Below, piece after piece: positions 1-10,744 of a stretch of 32,393 bases of DNA. Source of the stretch: Cephalotrichum gorgonifer (Eukaryota > Ascomycota > Sordariomycetes > Microascales > Microascaceae); the NCBI GenBank assembly GCA_900312665.1, contig ONZQ02000027.1:5222-37614 (forward strand), in the 5' to 3' direction. Below the pieces are notes generated by a model, which saw only the letters and a list, made by a program, of their open reading frames with translations, ran no database searches and had not been told where the DNA came from. The position numbers and the translations under genes were made by a program. The stretch's first letter is position 1. Every line of letters starts with the position of its first letter.

Positions 1-783
1 CGAGACAAAACGCCAGGGAAGGGTTCCATCTTACCAGTAAACCATGGCGCTATCATGTTAATTGTAACATTCTTCTTTGGCAGCTGAGTCCGGAGTGCGC
101 GCATGAGCCCTAGGACAGCAGCCTTGCTCGCGCAGTATGTGTACAAGGGAGGTGTGTCGAAGAAGCTGGCCACCGAGCCAACGAGGACTACCTGCGAAGG
201 CGCCTCTGGATGCTTATCGAAGAAATGGATGGCACATCTCGTCACGTACCATGTGCCTACCAGGTTCACATTCAGCACCGAGATATCTGGCGCCTTCAAG
301 TCTGACGTTGCTACCGTGACTCCATCTGTCGAATCGTCAAGTGACTCGACTTTGTTAATGCCGGCATTGGCTATGACGGCGTCAATTGGGCCGAACTTGT
401 CGTAAGTGGCCTGGAAAAAGCTCAGAACCTCGGCCCAGTTCGAGATGTCGCATTTCTGGAAGAAGATATTGCTGGAGAATATCACATTGTTAATTGTGTT
501 CATTGTAATTCTGGCAGAGATCACGGGTATGGAGTAATCACCTCTTGAGCTCCTGTTCCACTGCCTTTCCCACGTCCACATTTACATCACAAAATGCAAC
601 TTTCGCTCCATGGCCTATAAACGATGGTTAGAATCCACTCCATGCCCTAGTAATATGTGGGAAGGTCGTACTGTGGGCGAGACAGACGGTAGCCCGGCCA
701 ATTCCTGTCGAGCCGCCAGTGATCAGGATAACCTTGCCCCGGAGTTTCTCCAACTCGTCATCTTGGAGCAGGTAGTTGGACAT
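1..783 (-). CDS. Short-chain dehydrogenase/reductase, 3' end outside window
   Basis: Classical SDR oxidoreductase, probably cytosolic and acting on an alcohol/ketone substrate. Joined exons are 672-783, 542-614 and 471 down to the edge, with introns 615-671 and 472-541 (GT-AG). The start at 783 opens directly into the Rossmann fold. Visible motifs: TGGSTGIG (residues 22-29), Asp47 at the end of beta-2 (favours NAD over NADP), NAG (97-99), Ser161, and Tyr174/Lys178 of YxxxK in YTYCASK. A GTAAGA at 34-29 could open a third intron, but the frame also reads through to the edge, so the C-terminus is undecided. It is divergent from the MFS gene at 1695 and shares its promoter region. The substrate cannot be told; 15-PGDH-like SDRs are the nearest type by layout (family knowledge). 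Confidence 0.9.
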
Positions 784-1120
784 CGTTGTATGATATTGGG
801 ATCTTTAACTTGTGTGAATATGCTAGACGGGGTAGGCTGGTCTCAATGGGGTGAGAGAGACATGTATTGGGGTAAGTGTTATGTCTTATATGACATTATT
901 CTCCAGCTGGCCGGCCGTTTACCGAGATCTCAACTGATGGTGGGGTTAAGTGTCCCGCAAACAGACCCGCCAGCCGAGGATATGTGTAGTTGTATCTTCA
1001 GGTCGCAGGTTTCTAGATTCATATGATAAGTGAAGATACTTTAAGTGACATGTAGGCTCTACAGTAATAGAAGTGTAGGTTCTAGTATATCAACTGTAAC
1101 AAGACTCTGGTTCTCTCAAA

Positions 1121-1146
1121 CCCCCCCCCCCCCCCCCCCCTTTTTT
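1121..1146. repeat. Homopolymer tract C20 followed by T6
   Basis: Twenty consecutive C then six T, in the divergent promoter. Homopurine/homopyrimidine runs of this kind are slippage-prone; the length may vary between strains or be an assembly artefact. Confidence 0.9.
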
Positions 1147-1415
1147 CTCTCCATTTCCGGCGGGGCATCCGTATTACGCCCCGTCTCGAACTTTTTGACA
1201 GCAAGTCTTCGGACAGTAATACCCCACATCACTTATATAAGCAAACCAAAGAAGACGTGGGGGTATGGCGCACATTGACATCCCCTAGACCTGCTTTTTG
1301 GGTGTCATATGGACAATAACACAAATCAAGCCGTGACACTAGTCAATATGTTCCTATAAAAGAATAGCGCAGCCCGTTCACATGGGTCCCAATGAGTGGG
1401 TTGGCTAGGCAAGAC

Positions 1416-1455
1416 TCCGGGGTAATGAACCATTTTCCGGGGTAGATGTGGGGTA
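1416..1455. promoter_or_regulatory. Paired TCCGGGGTA repeats plus TACCCCACATC site
   Basis: TCCGGGGTA occurs at 1416-1424 and again at 1436-1444, so the repeats start 20 bp apart, about two helical turns. An inverted TACCCCACATC follows at 1445-1455. The spacing suits a dimeric DNA-binding protein, or two CreA molecules, upstream of the MFS start at 1695. This is inferred from pattern only. Confidence 0.4.
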
Positions 1456-1694
1456 CCTAAGCTCCAGGGATTTGTCGATGAGCCTTGAAGTGGCACAATA
1501 CGCCAGTTCATCTGACCGAGTACACCGGTATTATAGATAGATCGGTTGACCTTGTTTATCTTCACTTCTCTGGATCTAGCATACTCATCTGATGTAAAGC
1601 GACTCTCCCCAATTACTGTCCTTGACTCCCCTACTGTAGCAGTCATTCCTCTATTTCTACGGAGTAAACACTTGCAATTCTGTCATTGATCACC

Positions 1695-3491
1695 ATGGCG
1701 TGGGGAATATTTGAACCGCGTTCGCAGCAACATGTACCAGGAACCGTCTTGCTCAATGAGCCCGATGAGAGTCAGACTAGCTTCCAAGGTCTGAAGACAA
1801 CCAAACATGGCGGTAAAATTATCATTCTAGTACCACAACCTTCGGAGGACCCAAATGACCCTTTGAACTGGCCTCTTTGGGTCCGAGATCTTATATCGCT
1901 CCTTTACGGCTATTGCGCCCTACTTGTTGTTGGCGGGTAGGCTTCCTTAACCAAGCACTTGCTAGGAGAAATAGTTGACATTCTCTATCGCAGTATCGGG
2001 CCAATTCTGTCATCTTTGACAGTAGAGCTGGCACAGCTTTTCGACGTCTCGTATACGAAGATTTCTCTTCTTACGGGCTACAGCCTCTGCGCCACCGGGG
2101 CCGCCGGCATCTTCATCTCGGCCATCGCCCACAAGTATGGAAAACGCGGGACCCTTCTTTTCTCGATGGCCTCCGCTTTTGGCGGAGTCGTATGGGGGGG
2201 ATGTTCCACTTCGTACGACTCGCTTCTTGGCGCTCGCATTCTTCAAGGTGTATCCGTTTCCGTCTTCGAGTCCATTATCTTCTCGGTCATGGGAGATCTT
2301 TACTTCGTACACGAGCGCGGTGTCCGGATGGCCGCCATGACGACTTGCATTATTGGTATTTCGAATCTACCACCCATCCTCGCCGGCAAGATCTCGGTGA
2401 CTCTTGGATGGCGATGGGTGTTTTGGTTACTGGCTATCTTCATTGGAATTGGCTTGGGACTCGCGTTCCTCTTCGGATGGGAAACAGCCTACATACGCAA
2501 CTCAATCTATAATACAGATCTGACCTCACAGGACGTAAGTAATCCTACGATTCTTATGCCCCTGGTCCTGTCAAGTATCTGACCTATCTACAGGATTTTG
2601 CTTTTGCAGAAAAAAGGGGAACAGCGGCAGAGACGAACCATGCAGAGTATGCCAGGAATGGCGACAACTCTGCTACTCCCATGGCTGACCCTCCAATTCT
2701 CCGAAAGTCATTTGTGCAACTACTCATGCCATGGTCGGGCGAGTATACGTCAAGGCCCCTTTGGCGGTTAATTATCGACCCCTTCACAGTCTTCGGCAAC
2801 CCGGCTGTTATTTGGGCCGTGATCCTGGTATCATTCCCCACACTATGGCTTGTCGCGATCAACCTCCTGGTCGGCCAGATCTTCGCTGGCCCTCCGTATC
2901 TTCTTGACACCGCAACTCTTGGCTACTTGTCCGCTGGTCCTGCCATTGGCGGCTTCCTTGGTGCCATAGCAGCCGGTGCTGTGTCTGATCCACTTATCGA
3001 GTGGGCATCGCGCAGGAATGGAGGAATATACGAGCCAGAATTCCGTCTGATGCTCATCATTCCCGCACTCATTACCTCGGCCATTGGTTTCTTTCCATTT
3101 GGCTATCTCGCCGAGATGGGTAAAGGACCCGTGATAATGGCAACATTGTGGGCCATTTCTTCGGTCTCGATGCAGTTCATCATGACGGCAGTGACAACTT
3201 ATATTGTCGACTCTTATCGCAATATAAGCGTGGAAATCTTCATCACTACCATGGTCATCAAGAACTTCCTATTCTTTGGCTTCACATGTAGGTTATCTCT
3301 TTCAATCTTCCCTCCACCCCAGTTCTAACCGTGGCGCCACAGTCTTCCTCAGTCCCTGGATCGTCGAATGGGGAGCCGCGGACATGTTTTACTGCGTAGG
3401 CGGTATCCAGGCTGCACTGTGCCTCACAACTGTTCCCATGTGGTGTTACGGAAAGCGCGTTCGGGCTTGGTGGCACAAGTCAGCCCTTTGA
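1695..3491 (+). CDS. MFS transporter, 12-TM DHA1 type
   Basis: Plasma-membrane proton-coupled transporter of 541 aa. Exons are 1695-1936, 1994-2534, 2594-3287 and 3343-3491; the introns (57, 59 and 55 bp) are GT-AG. The ATG at 1695 lies in a good context (CACCATGG). The N-terminal cytosolic tail carries DPNDPLNWP (residues 52-60), a signature of the large fungal DHA1 group that includes polyamine- and Hol1-like carriers. A motif-A-like AHKYGKRG follows the second helix, and exon 3 opens with a charged central loop between the two six-helix halves. It sits between the SDR and the hydrolase, so it probably imports or exports the compound handled by the neighbouring enzymes. The substrate is unknown. 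Confidence 0.9.
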
Positions 3492-4091
3492 ATGAAGCTA
3501 TCTCGAGCAGTCTAATGGTTGTACTTAGTGAGCAATATCTGAAATAAAGTCCAGGTAAAATACATGATGACATCTCTTTGAGTACATGTATTATTACCCC
3601 ACATTTGGCATCATGATGGCTCAGTGGGATGTGTTCGAGTGTGGAGCACTAGCAGCTTACCCCACAGATGCGACCGCATTAGGTAGAAGCCTCCTGTTTT
3701 CATGCTAGTCGAAGTAACCTCGGACAAATCCCCGGTAAATGTGAGCAACGTGTGCAAGAAGACGCGAATCCTCTTTTCCCCACATCACGGTTAATCCAAC
3801 ATTATTCGGTGTGACAGGAGGATTGACATCGCCGATAATCGTCACCATTGTACTTTAAGACGGATATACAAGCACACCAGCCTCATCAGCTGGGGTAATA
3901 CCTACATGTAACCATGGGGTCCATCCACATTAGATCTAGCTGCATTCCGATGGTTCTTCATGTTCTTGTAATTGACCCAACACTCCATCCCGTCGACCAA
4001 GAGCCGAAGTCAACATAAAGTTCACGCTCAGTCCAACAATTTGTACCAAATCCTCCATAATTCGAAAACATTAAAACAAAAAAAAAATACC
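3492..4091. promoter_or_regulatory. MFS 3' end and hydrolase promoter
   Basis: No gene is seen. An AATAAA at 3543-3548, 52 bp past the MFS stop, is a likely polyadenylation signal. Three CCCCACA sites follow: TACCCCACATT (3595-3605), TACCCCACAG (3658-3667) and TTCCCCACATC (3776-3786). All are on the plus strand, within 500 bp of the hydrolase start. An A-rich run abuts the hydrolase ATG. Confidence 0.5.
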
Positions 4092-4937
4092 ATGCAGACC
4101 TCTCAGCGCCGGTTCCTCGGCCATCCCAACGGACAAGTGACAAGCTACATTTACGACAGCTTCGTTGACCCCTGGCAGCCGGCTGAGACAATCCTCATAC
4201 AGCACGGGTTCTGCCGCACAGCGGATCACTTCTACGCCTGGGTTCCAGCCCTTGCCCGCCATTACAACGTCATCCGCCGAGATCTTCGTGGCCACGGCGG
4301 TTCCAGCTATCCAAAACCGGGCAAGGATGACAGTTATGACTATTCGACCACGACCATCATTGACGAAATCAAGGATACTCTGGACCAGCTCGGTGTCGAC
4401 AAGGTCCACTTTATCGGCGAGTCGACAAGTGGAATGCTTGCCGAGATTTTCGCCGCCACATACCCGGAGCGCACCAGCTCGGTGGTGGTGTGCTCGTCAC
4501 CGACACACCTTCCCCAGACCGCGCTAGACTTTTTCGCGTTCGGAATGCAGTCGTGGCCCGAGGCCTGCCGGCGTCTAGGGTCACGGGGGTGGGCGGAACA
4601 GCTGTCGTCGTCAAAAGGAACCGTGGAGGCTGGCGATCCGAACTATCTGAAATGGTGGATAGACACTGTCGCAGTGAGCGACGGGGAGGGCCTTGGGGGA
4701 TATGCCGGGTTCCTTAGCCACTTGGACTCAAGGCCTTACCTAAGGCGTATCCAAGCACCGATGCTAATTCTCTGCCCGTCTAACAGCGCTGTCGTTACAG
4801 TCGAGTCGATGGAGGAGCTTGGGGCAGAGGTATCCACAGCGAGATTAGAAGTCATCAAGACGAGAGGGCATGAAATATATGCTGAGGCTGCGGACGCGTG
4901 CTTGATTAAGGTGTTGGAATTTCTGGGAAACCTATAG
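4092..4937 (+). CDS. Alpha/beta hydrolase (lactonase or C-C hydrolase-like)
   Basis: Intronless, 281 aa, no signal peptide, so cytosolic. The frame is open further upstream to 3972, but the ATG at 4092 (TACCATGC) directly precedes the conserved fold. Motifs: oxyanion HGF (38-40), DLRGHG (64-69), nucleophile elbow GESTSG with Ser111, and GHE with His260. The slot after the sixth strand, where the family normally has the catalytic Asp (usually GxxD), reads CPSNSAVV (228-235) without an acidic residue. The acid may lie elsewhere or the chemistry may be altered. The fold resembles 3-oxoadipate enol-lactonases and ring-fission product hydrolases. With a maleylacetate reductase next door, a role in degrading an aromatic ring-cleavage product is likely but inferred. 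Confidence 0.88.
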   Translation: MQTSQRRFLGHPNGQVTSYIYDSFVDPWQPAETILIQHGFCRTADHFYAWVPALARHYNVIRRDLRGHGGSSYPKPGKDDSYDYSTTTIIDEIKDTLDQLGVDKVHFIGESTSGMLAEIFAATYPERTSSVVVCSSPTHLPQTALDFFAFGMQSWPEACRRLGSRGWAEQLSSSKGTVEAGDPNYLKWWIDTVAVSDGEGLGGYAGFLSHLDSRPYLRRIQAPMLILCPSNSAVVTVESMEELGAEVSTARLEVIKTRGHEIYAEAADACLIKVLEFLGNL

Positions 4938-5140
4938 ATATATTTCCAGCAACCTGACATGCTATTATGTGGAACATGTTGCTTGTCATGATGTGATTGC
5001 CTGCTTCAACATACATTCCGGTCGGCGTCGAGGTTTCTTAAATTTACCGGGTTCCAATCTCGCATTTTCTCTTTAATCCTGGCACTAAGCCTTTACTACT
5101 GCTACTTCTAGCAGGGAAGATCGACCTTAGATCCAGGGGT

Positions 5141-6310
5141 TCAAATATCTAGCGATGCCTGTTCCCCGTGCCAGGCCCGCCTGATGAGTTCGCGTAGACC
5201 ATCCCTCTCAAGTGGACGTGGGTTCTGGTACGGATTTGAAGTAGCAATATCGGCAGCCTTGCTGATTCCATCCTCCGGCATTCCTAGAGACTCAAGGCTC
5301 ACGCTCAAGCCTAGTCGATCGTACAGCGCATTGATCCCGCGTACGGCATCTCCCTCGCTACCAGGCAATGCACCTGCAAGCGCGGCCATAGCAAGCGGGG
5401 TATTCGGAGCGTTGTAAGCTAACGCGTGCGGTAACATCGATACGTGCGTCTCAGCATGGGGTAGGTTGAAGCTGCCCCCAAGCGTATGGCATAGCTTGTG
5501 GTGGAGGGCCATGTCGACGGCTCCAAGGCATATGCCACAGAGCCATGCTCCGTAAAGAGCTTTGTACCGTGCACTTTCGGACTGTGGCTGTGTTTGTAAG
5601 ACAGGAAGAGCCTCGGAGAGGGATTTAATTCCTTGACAAGCCATCAAACCAATAATAGGGTTGGTGTTGCGAGCGTACAATGCCTCCACTAGTGGGAGAA
5701 AAAGAGCGAGTGTCAGCTAACTTCTCCAGCAGCAGTCAGCGAAAGAATGGTAGAAGATAGAGCACTAACCTGCATGAGCAATAGCATTTATCCCGCTGTA
5801 TACACTCATCCGTACAGGTAGAGTCATAGTGAGATCGACATCATATAAGACGGCGGTGGGGAGAATCCGGGACTCGCGTCTGGTCACTTTCCGCCCGTTT
5901 TCCGTCTCCCCCAAGATCGGAGTCATTTCGCTTCCCGCATACGTCGTAGGAACGCAAAGATGGGGTAGCCCTGTGCGAATGCTGATGGCCTTCCCCAGCC
6001 CAATAGTGCTGCCACCTCCAACAGAGACAATGCCGTCCACTCCCGCCAACATTGCTTGGGCAACGGCTTTCTCAGTGACTTGAGTTGGCGTATGCATCGC
6101 AGCACCAGTGAATTTGGATACGGCAGTGTCTCCAAGCAAATCCTCAACCCTTTGGGCAAGTTCTGCCTGCTCGGGGGTCGAGAGAACCATGACGGCCTTT
6201 GCGCCGAGTTTGCTCACCAGAGACGGTAGCTGGGTTAGGGTACCCTTGCCAAAGGTGACTCGGTATGGGGCACCGACATAATCAAATGTGGCTAGTTGTT
6301 CGTCGTCCAT
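5141..6310 (-). CDS. Maleylacetate reductase-type iron alcohol dehydrogenase
   Basis: 362 aa from exons 5770-6310 and 5141-5688; the intron 5689-5769 is GT-AG and lies inside the conserved HAVEALYA motif. Family III (Fe-ADH) fold. The N-terminal nucleotide-binding half has GGGS (98-101) and PTTYAGSE (121-128). The helical metal half has NAIAHAVEALYA with His179, then His248 (HKLCH) and LPHAETH with His258 and His262. This PHAETH layout is characteristic of maleylacetate reductases, which reduce maleylacetate to 3-oxoadipate with NAD(P)H. Length is normal and no frame breaks are seen. It is convergent with the hydrolase and divergent from the esterase, whose promoter it shares. It is the strongest pointer to aromatic catabolism in this block. 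Confidence 0.92.
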
Positions 6311-6779
6311 TTTCTGTCTGTTTTGGATTTTGTAGTAGGTAGTTCTGTGTGCGATCTAGGATGGGATGTTCTACTCGGTCCTTGCTTTCGGGGAACGATT
6401 CGCCGTAGATATAATCCTATCTGTCACGAACTTCGGCCTCGATGTTCGGCATTCCTCGGTTACCTTGCCCCTACCAAAATCAACTACCGAAAAAACACCC
6501 CCACATTTTCGGAACCACTTTTCTCTTCCAAGATGCGATAGCCTATGAATGCGAATGTGCTGTCGCTAACCCCGCACTCTTTTTGCGCTATTGTGTAGAG
6601 GAAGACTATCGGTATGGTAACAATTGCCGCCCTCCACATTGCTCAAGATTTGGTGCCATACTCGTAGCATAGATTTCAAGTAATGTATCCACATATAAAA
6701 CCACTCCCCCCACCCCCCCTCATGTTAGTATCAGCACGACACTTCCTAGAACTCCGTGTAGCAGGGAAAGACCACCACA
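6311..6779. promoter_or_regulatory. Divergent promoter of maleylacetate reductase and carboxylesterase
   Basis: 469 bp without a supportable gene. It contains CCCCCACATT at 6498-6507 and a weaker CCCTCCACATT near 6630-6640, both related to the motif in the other promoters of the block, and a C-rich stretch near 6706-6719. Confidence 0.45.
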
Positions 6780-8619
6780 ATGAAGTCGGTATTTGTTCAC
6801 CCCACAATTGGAGAAGTTGTTGGGAACAAGGCGGAGGGATGTACGCAGTTCCTGGGAGTAAAGTATGCTACACTCAAGCATAGACTTGCACCGGCCGAGC
6901 CCGTACAGTACCGTGGCGAGGGTATTGACGCAACAAAGCATGGGTAAGGTTTCCCATCCATCGCAGTAGTGGATTCCTGCGTAGTCGATAAGGGCACCCG
7001 CTAATGATATCCTCTTTCTTAACCGTGTGCAGACCTCAAGTGGTGGGCCCGCCCTCGGGCGTTGACATGGAACACGGTTTCATTCAACACGAATTGCCAA
7101 AGCCAGAGTTTCCAGGCGTGAGTGATGTTGATGGCTTGTCGCTCAACATCACCGTGCCAGGTAACGGGGAGGGCATTGAAAGCCTAGCTAACCTCCCGGT
7201 TCTAGTCTTTATCCATGGGGGGGGATTCGTGCTAGGCGGGAACTGGTGGCCTCAATATGACTTGGCCAAGGTCGTGAAATTGTCTACCGACTTGGGTAAG
7301 CCACTGATTGCCATCAACATCAACTACCGCGTCGGGGCTCCGGGCTTCCTTACTTCGCCCGAATTGAGAGCAGCGGGCTGCCAGACAAACAACGGGCTTC
7401 GAGACCAGCGTGCTGCACTCCGATGGATTCAAGAGTACATTGCAGGCTTTGGTGGCGATCCCAACCAGGTTACTGTCATGGGGGAGAGCGCCGGCGCAGG
7501 TACGCAGACCTCTGGTCTCTCTATCGTCCCCTGTCCATATCTTGAGATATGTCTTTGCTAATAAGGACCTGCTCCTACCCAACAGTATCCGCAGGGCTAT
7601 TGCTCCTTTCGAAGGAGCCCCTGGCAAAGCAGCTTATTCTCATTGGCGGCAGCCCTCCGCTCATGGGCCAGTTACCCATGCCAGCTGCAGACCACATAGC
7701 CAAAGATGTCATGCTAGCTCTTGGGCTAGATGGCGTTCCATCGAGCGATGCAGCCCAACGTTTGCTCAATATACCGGTCGAGGATTTCTGGACCAAAATT
7801 CCCATGTCGATTCCCATGATACCGGTCATCGATAACGATGTTGTTCCTACGCAGGTCACATTGCGCACGTTTTCGCAAGGTGTACCTGCGATGCCTGGCT
7901 ACGATTGGGTCAGCAGCATTATGGTGGGAGACTCAAAGCTAGATGTGAGTTGAAACATGGTGCACTTTGAAGTGGTTAAAAGCTAATTTGTGGTTCAGGC
8001 GAGCATCATGGCGTATACCAGCCTGCTTGCTCGCAAGGCCGGCATAGCTGCATCCTTCCAGGCCAGCGCAGCTAAAACACTTCAGGCTCATCCTGATACG
8101 CTGAAGTCCCTTCTCCAACACTACTCGCTTGACGAGACAGCAACCAGTACATTGACTGATGACGAGGCGCTCCTTAACATTTTAAAATTTATCAGCGATG
8201 TTGCATTCTTTATGCCGGCGGTTGAGATTGCATCAAACTTTCCCAAGAATTCATTCATATTTGGTTTTAACGAGCCAAACCCCTGGGATGGCCTGTTCAA
8301 GGGGCACGCTTCACACGTTCTCGATGTCGCTTTTCTTTTCCAGAATTACAACCAGTTCCTAGACGAGACACAGAGAGCTTCTGCCGTGGCCTTCGCGACA
8401 GATGTCATCACATTCACCAACAGTCAACAGCCCTGGAAACCATTCAACAATGGTGATAATGGGGCTGCATTCTATTCGAATGGCAAGAGAGGATTCAGTG
8501 AGCCGTCTTTCACAGAGCAGAGCGGCCGAAGTCCATTCATACTCGAAGTGGGCAGGGATGAAACTGGACCGGGGAAGGACGTTCTAGTGCAGGTGTTCAC
8601 GGATTTCATTACAGGATAG
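6780..8619 (+). CDS. Type-B carboxylesterase
   Basis: 536 aa from exons 6780-6943, 7033-7499, 7586-7944 and 7999-8619, all GT-AG with phases that agree. Serine hydrolase of the cholinesterase/carboxylesterase family. Oxyanion hole HGGG at 116-119, nucleophile elbow GESAG with Ser207 (the codon after GESAGA is split by intron 2) and probable catalytic His436 in HASHVLD. The N-terminus opens with the usual beta-strand (IGEVVGNK, then FLGVKYA) and has no signal peptide, so the enzyme is probably intracellular. It would hydrolyse an ester or amide bond in the substrate or intermediate of this block. The start at 6780 is the only ATG that leads directly into the conserved N-terminus. The following P450 is convergent. 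Confidence 0.92.
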
Positions 8620-9010
8620 GCATCGAGCTCTGTTGTATATCAGTGTACCCCTGGAAGTAGGATTAAGCCATGGATAAACTTATCTTGGAACAACCCTACT
8701 CTACTGTATACGTACCATTGACACACCGGATACCAAACCTGCAAGGCCTGCCAGGGGGTCGTTCTGGAGGTAAACTGAGTTGATCTGACTTCTCTGGGCG
8801 TATATATTAGTATCGGGGCTATTTTCACCAACTCACATTTCTGATGAAGTCATGGAGGCACCGATGTAGGATGTCAGTTCATGAACTGAGCATTGCTAGA
8901 GTTGGCCACTAGACAATGGCATCCAACGACACATGTCTTGGTATATTCTCTACCGCATTCTATTCTACACCTCCTGGTTCAGCTAGTGCCCATCTTCTGT
9001 CCTTCCCCGC
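8620..9010. other. Convergent 3' intergenic region
   Basis: 391 bp between the stops of the esterase (+) and the P450 (-). Only short shadow frames; no repeat or gene recognised. Confidence 0.6.
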
Positions 9011-10744
9011 TCAATACCTAACCTCGGCTGCGTAGGCACAATCCCTGCGAATGAGTTCCTCGTGCTTCACGCTTCGTGGAGTTACCTTTACATCAAAAGG
9101 CGCAGTGTGCTTGGTAAGTTGAGGAATCGACATTGTGTCGATTGGCTTTCCAGGTATCTCTTCGAAGTCGAAGCAGTAAAGAAGGCGGGCTATAGCTATC
9201 CAGACATTCATCTCACCGACTTTCCATCCGACGCAGACTCGGCGGCCTAGTTGGACCCTCAGCACTTGCACAACCTTCATCAAACAGTGGAGTGGGGATA
9301 TCTTACCAGGACCGAATGCCCAGTGGCCCTTCAAGGCATTCTCTTCCTGGCCGTTCAAAAACCTCTCTGGCCAAAATCGCTCAGGCTCTTCGTATTCGCC
9401 CGGGTTCAGGGCAATCGCCCAGGCATTCCACGTAAAGACTGTCCCCGCAGGGAACCGGTAACCTTCATACTCATCATCTCTGGTCAACATGGTCGGCGCA
9501 CCAATCTCCGCGATATTCGGCCGCCACCGGAATCCTTCTTTGACTACGGCTGATATGTAGTTCAGCTTTTCTCGGTCTTCCCACTGGGGAAGTCGCTCCG
9601 CGTTGTTGCCACAGACCTCGTCCAGCTGAGCGCGGGCACGCGACACCCAGTCGGGATAGGTCGCCGCTCCGGCAATGATCTGACCTAGGGTAACTCGAGA
9701 GGTATCGCTGCCAGCTTCCATCAGTGTACCAAACACAAACAACTTCTGTACTTCCGTCATATTCTTAACCTCTTCCGTCTTGATGAAATCCGTGCCAAAG
9801 CATTCTCGTTGGGTGCCGTTCGCCATCTTTTCTTCCATCCGGTCAAGCTCGCGCTTGTAGACACTGAAATGCTGTCAGGAACCGGACAGGAGAACTGCAG
9901 ATCATCCTAATAACATACTTAACGGTCTGTTCAAATATCCTTTGCCCTCTTGGCCGCCACCACTGGAGGACTTTGGGGAGTTTGTCGAGTATTGGGAATG
10001 CATCCACAATGTTGACCCCTGGCTGCTGATTTTCCAGAAAAAGCTCGAGGGTTTCAAATAGCTCAATCACATCCGGGTCATCGAGCATAGAACGGCGTCC
10101 AAAAACAACACTCATGATAACGGAGTTTGCGTATCGCGCGTTGGCCGACCACCACCTATCGGGCGTCTGCAGATAGTCCCAGCAGAGGTTCTTTGATTCG
10201 AGATCCTGGAAGGGCTTGAAAATATCCTGTTGTCTTGAGCTCAAAATTTGGTGCATGATTTTCCGTAGCATACGCCATCTTTCATTGTACGGCATGAGAA
10301 CAATGCGAGATTCGCCGGACATGATGCCTTGGGTCATGGGGAAGGGTGGCCTCGACGCGTAAATGGCAGCTCTGCGTTCCAGGAGATCGTTGACAACCCG
10401 TGATGAGTTCAAGAAAACCCACGTATTGGCGCCAAACTTGCAAGTAAACCTGTTTTGAAATCATAAGCGATTGAAGAGCAAAAAAAAAAAATAGTTATAT
10501 GAACGAACATCTCGCCGTATTTTGCGGCCAAGTCCTTCGCCCATGGGCCCTGTTGCAACGCCGGGATCTGGAAGGAATTGCCGAAAAGTGGGACACCAGG
10601 TACTTGAGGAGGAAGCCTGTACTTCTTGCCGTACTGGTACTCTCGTAACAGCCAAAGGCCAAGAACGAGGGCGAGCCCTGAGACGGAGGCCAGAGCTACC
10701 TCTGGAGACATGGCGCCCGCCACTGCATTGACCATCCCACCCAT
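9011..10744 (-). CDS. Cytochrome P450 monooxygenase, microsomal
   Basis: 519 aa from exons 10509-10744, 9919-10449, 9307-9863 and 9011-9246. Introns 2 and 3 are standard GT-AG; the first has a weak donor (GTTCGT) but is the only choice that keeps frame. An N-terminal membrane anchor near residues 16-34 is followed by a proline hinge (LPPQVPGVPLFG). Motifs: I-helix AGSDTS (306-311), ExxR at 365-368 (EGFR), PERF, and heme loop FGPGRRVCVG (439-448) with Cys446 as heme ligand, whose first Gly pair is split by intron 3. It is an ER-bound haem monooxygenase needing a P450 reductase, of the group I type close to fungal secondary-metabolite and aromatic hydroxylases. It probably supplies a hydroxylation step for the block. 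The exact CYP family is not assigned. Confidence 0.93.

Larger units (their letters stand above)
784..1694. promoter_or_regulatory. Divergent promoter region of the SDR and MFS genes
   Basis: No gene is supportable here; the small open frames lack family features. It holds two exact copies of TACCCCACATC in opposite orientation (1220-1230 plus, 1445-1455 minus), two direct copies of TCCGGGGTA exactly 20 bp apart (1416-1424 and 1436-1444), a TATATAA at 1234-1240 and a C20T6 run at 1121-1146. CCCCAC and CCGGGG also match the SYGGRG consensus of the carbon repressor CreA (established knowledge), so sugar repression is one possible reading. Binding is inferred. Confidence 0.5.

Noticed and set aside
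1326..1646. 106-codon minus-strand frame in the SDR/MFS promoter
   Set aside because: No family features, and it covers the paired TCCGGGGTA and TACCCCACATC sites; more likely regulatory DNA.
9251..9553. 100-codon plus-strand frame inside the first P450
   Set aside because: It overlaps the coding exon and intron of the minus-strand P450, whose heme loop is unmistakable; it is a shadow frame.
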